From: Burkholderia lata
GTDB lineage: Bacteria > Pseudomonadota > Gammaproteobacteria > Burkholderiales > Burkholderiaceae
Direction: 5' to 3'
NCBI RefSeq assembly: GCF_000012945.1
Contig: NC_007511.1
Coordinates: forward strand, 2,356,001 to 2,420,000
Length of the DNA: 64,000 nt
Part shown: in pieces, positions 38,040 to 47,097 of the stretch
How the letters are laid out: each line of letters begins with the position of its first letter
Numbering within the stretch: the stretch's first letter is position 1
Notes under the pieces: model-generated
Told to the model about the DNA's origin: nothing
What the model saw: only the letters and a program-made list of their open reading frames with translations
Databases searched by the model: none
Made by a program: the position numbers and the translations under genes

Positions 38040-39227
38040 TCAAATGGGCGACAAACCGGCTCTGCCGACCACGAACCACGTGCGGAATTCGCCCATCCCT
38101 TTCGCCGCGATCAACCCGCGCTCCTCGAAGACGAACGCTTCACCGAGCATGACTCGCGTCGCATCCGTCACCTGCACACGCCCGGCGACGCCCTGCGATT
38201 CCATCCTGCTCGCGAGATTGACGGCCGCCCCCCACAGGTCGTAGATGAATTTGCGCTTGCCGATCACGCCGGCCACGACCTCGCCGCTGTTGATGCCGAT
38301 TCGCAATTTCAGGTTGCAGTGTCTGGCCGCGTTGAAACGGGCCAGCGCATCGATCATGTCGAGTGCCATGTGGGCGGCCCGCGTCGCGTGATCCGCAGCA
38401 GGAACGGGTAGCCCCGCGGCCGCCATGTACGCGTCGCCAATCGTCTTGATCTTCTCGAGGCCGCAGTGGTCGGCAATGGTGTCGAAGCCGGTAAAGATCT
38501 CGTTGAGCATTTCGACGAGCTGCTCGGGACGCATGCCGGCCGAGAAGCCGGTGAAGTCCACGATGTCCGCGAACAATACCGACACATCGGCGAAGCGGTC
38601 CGCGATCACTTCCGGAAAACTCCCGGCGATGTCGTCGAGATGCACCTTCAGCCGCTCGGCGATCGGATAGGGCAGCATATTGAGCAGCAGCCGCTCCGAC
38701 ACCTTCTGCTCGGCCACGACCTTCGCATACAGGCTCTGCAATTCGCTGCTCTGGCGGCGAATCAGCACATGGCTCGCCTCCACCTCCCGCACCTTCTGCT
38801 CGAGTGCGTCACCGCGCTTGCGCAACTCCCGGTGCAGCAACCGGACTTCCAGCATGTTGCGAACCCGCATCAACACTTCCGCCAGATCGAATGGCTTGCT
38901 GATGAAGTCCTTCGCACCGGCCTGCAACGCGCGCAGCTTGTGAGCCGGCTGCGCGGTGATCACGATGACCGGGAGATAGCTGTCCGCCTCGAGCGATTTC
39001 AGGCTTTCCATGACCTGGAAACCGTCCGTGCCGGGCATCTGCAGATCCAGCAGGATCAGATCGTAGTGGCGCCGGCGATGAAGGTCGTGGACGACGGATG
39101 CATCCGCTGTCGATTCGACGCGTGCATACCCCGCCCGGCGCAGGATCTGCTCGAGAAGCAGGATATTGGCTTCCAGATCATCGACGACCAGGATCCGGGC
39201 GTCGAGAATCGCTGACGAATCGATCAT
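38040..39227 (-). CDS. Response regulator with class III adenylate cyclase output domain
   Basis: A 395-residue two-domain protein. The receiver domain (residues 10-128) has the phosphorylatable Asp61 in LLDLQMPGTDG and Lys111. A coiled coil (130-185) leads to a class III nucleotidyl cyclase domain (about 213-390). Its metal-binding residues are Asp221 (FADIVDF) and Asp265 (GDAYMAA). Lys261 and Asp330 are the pair that selects ATP, and Asn337 and Arg341 (AVNLASRM) stabilise the transition state. It should therefore make cAMP when phosphorylated. The gene follows the hybrid kinase by 27 bases and is its likely partner. Confidence 0.88.
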   Translation of the reverse strand: MIDSSAILDARILVVDDLEANILLLEQILRRAGYARVESTADASVVHDLHRRRHYDLILLDLQMPGTDGFQVMESLKSLEADSYLPVIVITAQPAHKLRALQAGAKDFISKPFDLAEVLMRVRNMLEVRLLHRELRKRGDALEQKVREVEASHVLIRRQSSELQSLYAKVVAEQKVSERLLLNMLPYPIAERLKVHLDDIAGSFPEVIADRFADVSVLFADIVDFTGFSAGMRPEQLVEMLNEIFTGFDTIADHCGLEKIKTIGDAYMAAAGLPVPAADHATRAAHMALDMIDALARFNAARHCNLKLRIGINSGEVVAGVIGKRKFIYDLWGAAVNLASRMESQGVAGRVQVTDATRVMLGEAFVFEERGLIAAKGMGEFRTWFVVGRAGLSPI

Positions 39228-39254
39228 GGTTCCAGCCCTGACGACCTGTCCACA

Positions 39255-40847
39255 CTATTTCCGCGCCGTCGCCAGCGCAATGGCTTCAACCAGCGCGCGC
39301 ATGAACGGGGCGATCTTGATCGGCTTGATCAGATAGCGGAAGAAACCCGCCGCCAGGCCTTCCTCGACGTCATGCGGCATCGCATTCGAACTGAGCGCGA
39401 CGACCGGAATGTCCGCCGTCTCGGGATACTTGCGCAACAGGCCGAGCGCTTCGATCCCGCTGATGTCGGGCAGGTTGATGTCCATCACGATCACCCGCGG
39501 CTGCACGCTGCGCGCCAGCTCCACGCCGAGCCGGCCCGTCGGGGCACCGAGCATGCGCAGGTCCGCGCGCCTCGCGATCAGTTGCTCGACAAGCTTCAGG
39601 TTGGCCGGATTGTCCTCGATATAGAGCACGGTATGCACGAACGCCCCGGCTGCATCGTTGCCGGTCCCGCCCGAGGCCGGCGTGCCGGGCTGTGTGGCAC
39701 GTGTCGCGGCCATTTCCGGCGCAGGCGCCGAATCCAGCTCGATCCAGAAGACACTCCCCTTTCCGGGTGTACTGTCGACACCGATGCCGCCCCCCATCAA
39801 CTCCATCAGCCGCTTCGCGACCACCAGACCGATGCCCGTGCCCTCTTCGGGGCCGGCTTCCTGTCCGAGGCGGTTGAACGGCTGGAAGAGCCTGCCCACC
39901 TGCTCCGGAGACAGGCCCGGCCCCGTGTCACTGACACTCACGCGAACCCGACCCGGCACGGGCGCGCTGCAGGTGACGTCGACCGCGCCCGACGGGCAGT
40001 TGTATTTGACCGCGTTCGACAGCAGATTGACCAGCACCTGCTTGACGCGCGTGCGGTCGGCGCGGACATGGCATGGCGCCTCGCCCTGCGGAAAGGTCAT
40101 CCGGATACCCCGTTGCCCCGCCTGCGTCACGATCATCGAATCGCACTCTCGCAGGACGTCGTCCAGCGATACGGATTCGGGCGAGATTGCCACTTGCCCG
40201 GCGTCGATCTTCGCGAGATCGAGCACGTCGTTGATCAGTTCGAGCAGATGCCATCCTGCCCGCAGGATCTGGTCGATGCTCGCCTGTTGCGACGGGGTGG
40301 GCGGTGGAGAATCGGTCGCCATCAGTTGAGCGAACCCGAGGATCGCATTGAGCGGGCTGCGCAGCTCGTGGCTCATGCTGGACAGGAAGTCCGATTTCGC
40401 GCGGTTGGCTCGCTCGGCCGCGGCCAGGGCTTGCTTGCGGTCGTCGATGTCGGTGACCGTGCCGACCCACTTCACGATATTGCCGTTCGCATCCTTCAAC
40501 GGCGACGCACGTTCCAGGTGCCATCGATACGTGCAATCGGACGCTCGCCAGATGCGCATTTCGATTTCGTATTCAGTCCCGCTTGCAATCGCGCGCTCCC
40601 AGTGCGCGACTTCGGTTTGCACGTCATCCGGATGGATCGTCGACATCCAGTTCCACCCCTCTACTTGAGCAAACCCCAGCTCCGTATATTTTTCGATCCG
40701 GCGGTTGACATAGTCGACCGAGCCGTCGGGCCTGGCCGTCCATACGATGTGGGGTATCGCATCAGCAAACGACCTGAAACGCCGCTCGGTGTCGTCAACT
40801 TCGGTTTCCGGACAAGCGCGATTCGTCGATACGAGCGGTTGTGTCAT
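39255..40847 (-). CDS. Hybrid histidine kinase (PAS-HisKA-HATPase-REC)
   Basis: A 530-residue soluble sensor kinase. It has a PAS/PAC domain (residues 22-138; VEGWNWMSTIHPDDV is typical), a dimerisation domain with His160 in SSMSHELRSPLN, an ATPase domain with N, G1 and G2 boxes (NLLSNAVKYN, DTGPGLS, GTGIGLVVAKRLMELMGG), and a receiver with Asp456 (MDINLP). There are no membrane segments, so the signal is cytosolic and probably read by PAS. The ATG beginning MTQPLVS is used; a GTG 45 bases upstream is possible. It is in one unit with the REC-cyclase gene. Confidence 0.87.
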   Translation of the reverse strand: MTQPLVSTNRACPETEVDDTERRFRSFADAIPHIVWTARPDGSVDYVNRRIEKYTELGFAQVEGWNWMSTIHPDDVQTEVAHWERAIASGTEYEIEMRIWRASDCTYRWHLERASPLKDANGNIVKWVGTVTDIDDRKQALAAAERANRAKSDFLSSMSHELRSPLNAILGFAQLMATDSPPPTPSQQASIDQILRAGWHLLELINDVLDLAKIDAGQVAISPESVSLDDVLRECDSMIVTQAGQRGIRMTFPQGEAPCHVRADRTRVKQVLVNLLSNAVKYNCPSGAVDVTCSAPVPGRVRVSVSDTGPGLSPEQVGRLFQPFNRLGQEAGPEEGTGIGLVVAKRLMELMGGGIGVDSTPGKGSVFWIELDSAPAPEMAATRATQPGTPASGGTGNDAAGAFVHTVLYIEDNPANLKLVEQLIARRADLRMLGAPTGRLGVELARSVQPRVIVMDINLPDISGIEALGLLRKYPETADIPVVALSSNAMPHDVEEGLAAGFFRYLIKPIKIAPFMRALVEAIALATARK

Positions 40848-41470
40848 GATGCAACCCCAAATCAAACGCGGCAGCAACTGTGACGAAGCCACTGAACCCC
40901 GTGGGCACGGGTTTGGGTGCTTCCAGGATCAGAAGCGATCCGTCTAACGACATTCGACTGCGAGTCCACCCGGGCGCATTGCCATGTCACGGCCCTCAGC
41001 ATCTCGCAAGCATCAACAATGCGCCAAGTACGAGGCAGTGTGCAAGGGCGCGCAGACCAACGCTTCCGCTGCTTCACGAATCGTTTCGTTGATATCCGGC
41101 GCTATAGCGGGCGACGATCTGCACGGCTGCTCGCTCGGCGCGAGGACGGGATCGATCAGGTCTCCGACAGAGTCTCGGTACCCGACGGCCGGTTTCCGCA
41201 CCCCGCGGTTCGCAATCTGCCCATACCGGCCACTGCCATCCGGGTCATGACCCGGCGTCACCTCGTTCGGAAACCGCAGTGCGCTGCGTCGACGCAACTG
41301 TCGTCCAACCCTGTCGCCCCTACCCGCAAACCCACATTGCTACCCCTGCTTCATGAGGACAATGCGCGGGACGTCAAACGGTAGTCGCAAGCGCACCGCG
41401 CTCATGAATCACGCCGAAATCAAGGATAGAGAGGGTGTCTGCGGAAGCTATCGGAATACCGGATAGCCTT
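40848..41470. other. Gene-poor stretch beside the second selC copy
   Basis: About 620 bases in which I recognise no gene, tRNA or integrase remnant. The reading frames present have no known motif. Just below selC copy 1, GCTATC and GATAGC form a small hairpin (41447-41467 region) that could end the tRNA transcript. If the Fic segment came in with a mobile element, this is where a decayed integrase might be sought, but none is visible. Confidence 0.5.
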
Positions 41471-41573
41471 GACTGGCGGAAGGCAGCAGGAGTCGAACCT
41501 ACCCGGGAGTGTCTGACACCCCCAACCGGGTTTGAAGCCCGGCCGTACCACCGGATACGAATGCCTTCCGTGG
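41471..41573. repeat. 103-base direct repeat, copy 1 (contains selC)
   Basis: Identical base for base to 42489-42591, 1,018 bases away in the same orientation. It contains the whole selenocysteine tRNA gene plus three bases on its 3' side and four on its 5' side. Beyond the 5' limit the copies remain loosely alike (CTTTTCTC against CTTTTTCC on the tRNA strand). The two copies bracket the fic gene. Confidence 0.97.
41474..41569 (-). tRNA. selC: tRNA-Sec (UCA anticodon), second copy
   Basis: A 96-base tRNA with the features peculiar to selenocysteine tRNA. The acceptor stem has 8 base pairs (GGAAGGCA with TGCCTTCC), the anticodon loop CTTCAAA contains the UCA anticodon, there is a long extra arm, and the T arm carries GGTTCGACTCC. 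The CCA end is encoded. It is identical to the copy next to selB but lies on the far side of the fic gene. Nothing in the sequence suggests it is inactive, though its promoter is not evident. Confidence 0.93.
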
Positions 41574-41679
41574 AGAAAAGTACGCCAGGCAGACGGCACA
41601 TCTACCGGAGTCGAACTAACGGGCCCGGACAGGACGCCGCAGTGATCGAGCCAACCTGACAAGCGTTCGGAATGGCTCT

Positions 41680-42435
41680 CTACGTGCGCAACCCGAGCAC
41701 GCCGAGGTAGGCATCGAGCGAGCGCTGCACCGACTCGGCCACCAGGCGCGTAATGCCGCTGTAGTCGCCGATCGTGCACGCCTCGTCCAGCGTATCGTAG
41801 TAAGCCAGCCGATCTTCCTTGCGAATGACCGCTGGCGGATAGCCAGACTTCATCAGTTCGAAATTCAGCAGCAACCGCCCCGTTCTTCCATTGCCGTCGA
41901 CAAACGGATGGATCTTCACGAACCGCGTATGCAGTTCGGCGGCCCGTGCCACAGGATGCATCGCTCCCGCCTGCGTGTCCCAATCGATGAGCGCGGCCAT
42001 TTCAGCCGGCAAATGCAGGAAATCCGGTGGCGTCGTGCTTGCGCCTGCGATCACGACGTTCTCCCGACGATACCTGCCAGCCTCGCCGTCGTCGATTCCC
42101 TTCAATACCAGCCCGTGAATATTCCGGATCTGCCACTCGGACAGCATCTCCTGCTTGCCGACAATTTCTTCGACATAGAGAATCGCGTCGCGATGATTGG
42201 TGGCCTCGAAATGCTCGCGCAGCGATTTTCCGCCGACCGTAATACCTTCGAGCACAACCTTCGTTTCCCGCAAGGTCAGCGTATTGCCTTCGATCGCATT
42301 CGAGTGATAAGTCCATTCCAGCATCAGCTTTTCGCGCAATGACGCCAGCGTATGCGGCGGAAGCGGTCGCGCCGCGTCCAGCTTTGCCTTGTCGGCATCG
42401 ACGGCTTCCAGCAGAAGCGATACGGACGAATCCAT
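41680..42435 (-). CDS. fic: Fic-domain protein (class II, probable AMPylator)
   Basis: A 251-residue Fic protein. The active motif HPFVDGNGRTGR is at residues 176-187, with catalytic His176. An inhibitory helix motif SNAIEG at 45-50 (the S/TxxxE[G/N] type) sits at the N-terminus, as in class II Fic enzymes, so activity would be held down until Glu49 is displaced. Fic enzymes usually transfer AMP to a protein hydroxyl. The ATG at 42435 is used; a TTG 21 bases upstream is possible. The gene has visibly lower GC than its neighbours and lies between two identical selC copies, which suggests it arrived by transfer. No partner antitoxin gene was found. Confidence 0.88.
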   Translation of the reverse strand: MDSSVSLLLEAVDADKAKLDAARPLPPHTLASLREKLMLEWTYHSNAIEGNTLTLRETKVVLEGITVGGKSLREHFEATNHRDAILYVEEIVGKQEMLSEWQIRNIHGLVLKGIDDGEAGRYRRENVVIAGASTTPPDFLHLPAEMAALIDWDTQAGAMHPVARAAELHTRFVKIHPFVDGNGRTGRLLLNFELMKSGYPPAVIRKEDRLAYYDTLDEACTIGDYSGITRLVAESVQRSLDAYLGVLGLRT

Positions 42436-42488
42436 GAAATCACCAAAATCGACCAATGCGCGCCATTTTACTCCGCGTCGGGAGTGGC

Positions 42489-42591
42489 GACTGGCGGAAG
42501 GCAGCAGGAGTCGAACCTACCCGGGAGTGTCTGACACCCCCAACCGGGTTTGAAGCCCGGCCGTACCACCGGATACGAATGCCTTCCGTGG
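42489..42591. repeat. 103-base direct repeat, copy 2 (contains selC)
   Basis: Partner of 41471-41573, with no mismatch over 103 bases. This copy directly follows selB and is probably the ancestral position, because selA, selB and selC run in order on the minus strand. Confidence 0.97.
42492..42587 (-). tRNA. selC: tRNA-Sec (UCA anticodon), copy next to selB
   Basis: A 96-base selenocysteine tRNA with 8-base-pair acceptor stem, UCA anticodon, long variable arm and encoded CCA. It begins 32 bases after the selB stop codon on the same strand, so it is probably cut from the selAB transcript. It reads UGA in fdhG, which lies in the same cluster. Confidence 0.96.
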
Positions 42592-42619
42592 GAAAAAGAA
42601 TCAAAAGAACAACGAGCGC

Positions 42620-44545
42620 CTACGCCTGAATACCCACCCAACCGCTGTCAGGCCGCAGGAGGTGAAGATCGCGGTGGAAGCGAGTATACCCAACCCGGTC
42701 GAAGAACTCGAGAATCTGGATCGCGCGCTTGCGGCCGAGCCCCGTCGCGTCGCGGAACGTCGCGGCATCGAGCCCGCTGTCGCGCGACGTCGCGAGATGC
42801 GCAACCAGCTCCGCAAGCTCGCGCACGACATCCGCGTGATAGAACAGGTCGCGCACGACCTGGTGCACGTCGCCGCGCCGCGCGAGCTTGCGCAGCAAGG
42901 TCCGCACCGCGTCCTCGGCCGCGCCCGTGTCGCGGGCCAGGTCGCGCACCCACGGCGGACCGAAGCGCCCCGCGTGAATCAGCGGCAGCAGTTGCTGCGC
43001 CAGCGCCTCCTCGCGCGGCTCGAGGCTCACCGAATGCGACGGCAGGTGCAGCCACGGCCCGCTTCGCGCGACTTCGCCGCCGGCCACCAGCGCGTCGACA
43101 AGCGCGCGCCACAGCGCATCGCCGGCGAGCGGCGCAGCCATCCGCCGCAAGCGTGCGGCGTCGAGCCCCTGCTCGTCGGGCATGCGCTCGTGATACGCAC
43201 GCAGCGTATCGATCGCCCGCGTCTGCAACGCACGCCAGTGCGCCTGGGCAATTACCGCGCCGTCGTTCGACGCGGCATCGCGCTGCCCGATCGCCAGCGC
43301 GTCTTCCGGCAGCGCCAGCGCATTCGGCGCGAAACCCGTCAGATGCGTGAGCGTCGCGCGCGGGATGCCGAGCGGCGCCTGCGCGAGCAGCGCATCGAGA
43401 CGGCCTTCGTCGAGCCATTCGGCCAGCGCGTCGAGCCATGCGCGGCGCTGAGGCGTACGACGCTTGCGCGCCGGGCCAAACGGGTCGAGCACGCGACCGC
43501 CGCCAACCGTGCGCGTCGCCTGCGGATTGCGGACGATGAACCGGTCGCCCGGCAGCGCAAACACCGGCTCGTCGAATACCAGTTGCACGCGCATCCGCTG
43601 GCCGGGCGCGAGCGTGTCGCCGTCGAGCAGCGCGACATGCGCGACGCGATGCAGCGTGCCGAGATGCACGTGCAGCGGCGCCCAGTGCGTCAGCGTGAGC
43701 CCAGCCTCCGCGAGCAGCGTCAGGTCGACGTCGAGACGCGGCGACGTCGCGACGAGCCGCGCATCGGCGACGGTGTCTCCTCGCGCGACATCGGCCTTGT
43801 CGACCCCGGCCAGATTCAGTGCGCAACGCTCGCCCGCGCGGCCGGCCTCGACCGGCCGGTTCTGCGCATGGATGCTGCGCACGCGCGCCGCGCCGCCCGT
43901 GCGCACGATCGCGAGCGTGTCGCCGGTCGCGACGCGGCCCGCGAACGCGGTACCCGTCACGACGGTGCCCTGCCCCGCGAGCGTAAACACGCGATCGACC
44001 GCGAGCCGGAACAGCCCGTCGTCGCGACGGGCACGCCACGCGATCGCTGCATCAGCCAGGTAGCGCTTCAACGCGGCGACGCCCGGATCGTCCACAGCCG
44101 TCGCACGCGTTTCGAAAATCGACACGCCGGCCAGCGTCGAGTCGTTCAGCCACGCGACGATCTCGTCGCGCACTTCGGCCACGCGCGCGGCGTCGACGCG
44201 ATCGCACTTAGTCAGCGCGACGGCACCGTGCGTAACGCCAAGCAGCTGCAGGATCGCGAGATGCTCGCGCGTCTGCGGCATCACGCCGTCGTCGGCCGCA
44301 ATCACCAGCAGCGCGAAGTCGATCCCGCACGCGCCGGCCGCCATCGTATGAATCAGCTTCTCGTGGCCCGGCACGTCGATCAGGCCGAGCACGTCGCCGT
44401 TGTCGAGCGGCGTATACGCGTAACCGAGTTCGATCGAGATGCCGCGCGCCTTCTCTTCCTTCAGGCGATCGGTGTCGACGCCCGTCAGCGCGCGCGCCAG
44501 CGTCGTCTTGCCGTGGTCGATGTGTCCGGCGGTACCGACGATCAT
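42620..44545 (-). CDS. selB: Selenocysteine-specific elongation factor SelB
   Basis: A 641-residue translation factor that carries Sec-tRNA to UGA codons marked by a SECIS hairpin. The N-terminal GTPase has GHIDHGKTT (7-15), an effector region [16 protein letters not shown] and TKCD. Domains II and III follow, and the C-terminal third is made of winged helices that bind the SECIS RNA, ending in [18 protein letters not shown]. The start ATG overlaps the selA stop by 4 bases, so the two are coupled. Length fits the family (E. coli SelB has 614 residues). Confidence 0.95.
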   Translation of the reverse strand: MIVGTAGHIDHGKTTLARALTGVDTDRLKEEKARGISIELGYAYTPLDNGDVLGLIDVPGHEKLIHTMAAGACGIDFALLVIAADDGVMPQTREHLAILQLLGVTHGAVALTKCDRVDAARVAEVRDEIVAWLNDSTLAGVSIFETRATAVDDPGVAALKRYLADAAIAWRARRDDGLFRLAVDRVFTLAGQGTVVTGTAFAGRVATGDTLAIVRTGGAARVRSIHAQNRPVEAGRAGERCALNLAGVDKADVARGDTVADARLVATSPRLDVDLTLLAEAGLTLTHWAPLHVHLGTLHRVAHVALLDGDTLAPGQRMRVQLVFDEPVFALPGDRFIVRNPQATRTVGGGRVLDPFGPARKRRTPQRRAWLDALAEWLDEGRLDALLAQAPLGIPRATLTHLTGFAPNALALPEDALAIGQRDAASNDGAVIAQAHWRALQTRAIDTLRAYHERMPDEQGLDAARLRRMAAPLAGDALWRALVDALVAGGEVARSGPWLHLPSHSVSLEPREEALAQQLLPLIHAGRFGPPWVRDLARDTGAAEDAVRTLLRKLARRGDVHQVVRDLFYHADVVRELAELVAHLATSRDSGLDAATFRDATGLGRKRAIQILEFFDRVGYTRFHRDLHLLRPDSGWVGIQA

Positions 44546-45981
44546 GCAGCGGACCCCGCGAGCGGCACGCATTGCGCGACGAATACCGCCTCGTCGGCGG
44601 CTTCGAGGCAGCGCAGGTCGAGCCGCAACGCATTGTCGGCCACGCGGCCGATCACCGGGCGCGGCCATTCGCGCAGCCGTTTCTCGAGCTGCGCCAGTGC
44701 ACGGCCGCCGCGCTTGCCGTCCGCCGTGCGCACGACGAGCCCAGCGCTCGGTAGCTGGTCGACCGGCAGCGCGCCGCTGCCGATCTGGCTGAACATCGGC
44801 TCGACCGTCACGTCGAAACCGCTGCCGAGCGCGGCCTGCAGCGCCGGACGCACGCGTTCGGCGGCGTCGGCGATCTCGCGATGCGGGCGCGTCAGCAGGC
44901 GCAGCGTCGTGAGCCGGTCACGCAGGAACTCGGGTGATTGGTAGAGGCGCAGCACCGGCTCGAGCGCCGCGAGCGTCAGCTTGCCGACGCGCAGCGCGCG
45001 CTTGAGCGGATGTTTCTTGATCTTCGCGATCAACGCGCGATCGCCGACGATCAGGCCGGCCTGCGGCCCGCCGAGCAGCTTGTCGCCGCTGAACGTGACA
45101 ACGTTTGCTCCGGCGGCGACGGTTTCCTGCACGGTCGTCTCGTGCGGCAGGCCCCATTGCGACAGATCGGCGAGCGTGCCGCTGCCGAGATCGACGGCAA
45201 CGGGCAGCCCGTGCTCGCGCGCGAGCGGCGCGAGTTCGGCAAGCGTCGTCTCCTTCGTGAAGCCGCTGATCGCATAGTTGCTGCAGTGCACCTTCATCAG
45301 CAGCGCGGTGCGCGGGCCGATTGCGTCCGCGTAGTCGCGCAGATGGGTGCGGTTGGTCGTGCCGACTTCGCGCAGCTTGGCGCCCGCGCGGCTCATGATG
45401 TCGGGGATGCGGAATGCGCCGCCGATCTCGACCAGCTCGCCGCGCGACACGACGACTTCCCGCTTCGTCGCCAGCGCCGACAGTGCCAGCAGCACGGCCG
45501 CCGCATTGTTGTTGACGACGGTCGCGGCTTCCGCGCCCGTCAGTTCGCACAGCAGATCGTCGATCAGGTCGTCGCGATCGCCGCGGCGGCCCGTGGCGAG
45601 GTCGAATTCGAGGTTGACCGGCCGCGTGAGCACGTCGACCACCGCGCGCACCGCATCGTCGGGCAACAGCGCGCGCCCGAGGTTCGTGTGCAGCACGGTG
45701 CCGGTCAGGTTGAACACCGCGCGCACCGCGCCCGCGCTCTGCGCGGCCAGCGTGCGCGCGACAGCCGCGGCGATGCGCGGCTCGTCGAGCGGTTCGGCCG
45801 CGGCCGGATCGTGCTGCGCGGCCGTACGCCAGCGGTCGAGCTCGGCACGCACCGCGTTCAGCACGCGCGTGCGGCCGTAGTCGGCCAGCAGCGGTTGCAG
45901 CGGCGCCGACGACAGCACGCGCTCGACCGACGGCACGCGCGCCAGCACGGCATTCAGTTCATTCAAACCGGGTTCGGTCAC
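44542..45981 (-). CDS. selA: L-seryl-tRNA(Sec) selenium transferase SelA
   Basis: A 479-residue PLP enzyme that converts seryl-tRNA(Sec) to selenocysteyl-tRNA using selenophosphate. The N-terminal domain binds the tRNA. The catalytic part shows [29 protein letters not shown] residues at [15 protein letters not shown], and the PLP lysine in [12 protein letters not shown]. It is coupled to selB by a 4-base overlap and follows fdhE by 73 bases. selD, which makes selenophosphate, is not in the window. Confidence 0.95.
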   Translation of the reverse strand: MTEPGLNELNAVLARVPSVERVLSSAPLQPLLADYGRTRVLNAVRAELDRWRTAAQHDPAAAEPLDEPRIAAAVARTLAAQSAGAVRAVFNLTGTVLHTNLGRALLPDDAVRAVVDVLTRPVNLEFDLATGRRGDRDDLIDDLLCELTGAEAATVVNNNAAAVLLALSALATKREVVVSRGELVEIGGAFRIPDIMSRAGAKLREVGTTNRTHLRDYADAIGPRTALLMKVHCSNYAISGFTKETTLAELAPLAREHGLPVAVDLGSGTLADLSQWGLPHETTVQETVAAGANVVTFSGDKLLGGPQAGLIVGDRALIAKIKKHPLKRALRVGKLTLAALEPVLRLYQSPEFLRDRLTTLRLLTRPHREIADAAERVRPALQAALGSGFDVTVEPMFSQIGSGALPVDQLPSAGLVVRTADGKRGGRALAQLEKRLREWPRPVIGRVADNALRLDLRCLEAADEAVFVAQCVPLAGSAA

Positions 45982-46054
45982 GTCGGGGTGGCTCCAGTCT
46001 CATGCTTCGCAGCGGGCCGGCGCCGGCGCTCGCGCACCGCCCCGGCCCCTGCCG

Positions 46055-46990
46055 TCAATCCGCTTCCCGCGAAACATCCGGCCACAGCAGCGGGTTCGGC
46101 GAACTACGCTGGTAACCGGCTTCGTTCATCAGCAGGTCGAGCGTGAGACTCGCGAGATCGTCCGCCAGCGGCTCGAACTCGTAGTCCTTCTCCTGATAGC
46201 CGATCTTGCGATAGGTCTTGCACTCGTCGCACGATTCGGCCTTGACGGCTTCGCTGCCGCCTTCGATCCCGTGATACGCGATGCCCTTCGTCGAATCGCA
46301 GTGCGAGCACTTCGTGCGCACCATGTGCCACTCGGTCGTGCACAGCCCGCATTGCAGGAAACGGTAGCCCTGGTACTGGCCGCCGACCCGCACGACGCTC
46401 GCAACAGGATGCGTGCCGCACACGGGGCACAGCCCCGGCTGGTCGAGATACGGGACGTCGGCCGGCGCAACGCGGCTGGCGAGGTCCGTCCAGGCGACCT
46501 GCAGCGCGGCCATCAGGAACGGCGCGGTAGCCGGGTCGACTTCGGCGAAACGCAGCGCGAGGATCGCGTCGGCTTGCGCGTCGAGTTCGGCAGGCGCCAT
46601 CAGGCGGAGCCGGTCGAGCAGCTTCGCGAGCTGCGGGTTGACGAGCCCGGCGCCGTCGACGCGATCGAGCAGTTCGTACAGCACGGCACGCCAGCGCGGA
46701 TCGCGCTCGCCGTCGAGCGCCGGCACGAGCGGCATCGAATGCTCCTGCGCACGCGCGATCGCTTCCTTCGACGGCAGCGGCAGGTCGAGCGTTTGCAGTG
46801 TCGCGTGCTGCGCATCGGCGACGGTGGCCATCAGCCGCAGGTAGCCGCTGATCGGGTTCAGGTCGGCCAGCTTGCGCAGCCGCGCGGCGCGCGCCGAGAA
46901 CACGGTGGCGCGCTCCGGCAGGCGAAAGCGCGGGATGGCCGATTGATCGAGTGCCGAGATCTCGGTCGGTTCGAGGATGCGTTGTGTCAC
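46055..46990 (-). CDS. fdhE: Formate dehydrogenase accessory protein FdhE
   Basis: A cytoplasmic protein of 311 residues needed for active respiratory formate dehydrogenase. Four CxxC pairs mark its rubredoxin-like iron site: CPVC, CGLC, CSHC and CDEC, all in the second half. I prefer the GTG at 46990, which has GGAAG 8 bases upstream, to a TTG at 47005, which would begin only seven bases from the base of a hairpin. It lies between the fdh structural genes and selA. Confidence 0.9.
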   Translation of the reverse strand: MTQRILEPTEISALDQSAIPRFRLPERATVFSARAARLRKLADLNPISGYLRLMATVADAQHATLQTLDLPLPSKEAIARAQEHSMPLVPALDGERDPRWRAVLYELLDRVDGAGLVNPQLAKLLDRLRLMAPAELDAQADAILALRFAEVDPATAPFLMAALQVAWTDLASRVAPADVPYLDQPGLCPVCGTHPVASVVRVGGQYQGYRFLQCGLCTTEWHMVRTKCSHCDSTKGIAYHGIEGGSEAVKAESCDECKTYRKIGYQEKDYEFEPLADDLASLTLDLLMNEAGYQRSSPNPLLWPDVSREAD

Positions 46991-47011
46991 AAAAATGTCT
47001 TCCAAATAAAC

Positions 47012-47033
47012 AAGCGCCGACAGGTCGGCGCTT
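47012..47033 (-). terminator. Hairpin between fdhI and fdhE, terminator or attenuator
   Basis: AAGCGCCGAC and GTCGGCGCTT form a perfect 10-base-pair stem with a 2-base spacer (a 4-base loop if the end pair opens). On the minus strand it is followed by TTGTTTATTT, a U-rich tail. It lies after fdhI and just before fdhE, so it could let the structural genes be transcribed more than the fdhE-selA-selB-selC part. Confidence 0.7.
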
Positions 47034-47097
47034 CAGGCGGTTCCGACGGCTGACGGGCCGGCCCGCCGCGATCGGCGAGCCGCCCCGCTCCGGTGCG

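Noticed and set aside
40917..41384. A 155-codon open frame in the gap next to selC copy 1
   Set aside because: No ribosome site, no recognisable motif and an unusual residue mix; high-GC DNA often gives such frames by chance.
41471..42591. Composite transposon or IS pair
   Set aside because: The direct repeats are tRNA genes, and there is no transposase, inverted repeat or target duplication.
46991..47005. TTG at 47005 as the fdhE start
   Set aside because: It would begin seven bases from a strong hairpin and lacks a ribosome site; the GTG at 46990 has GGAAG at a good distance.
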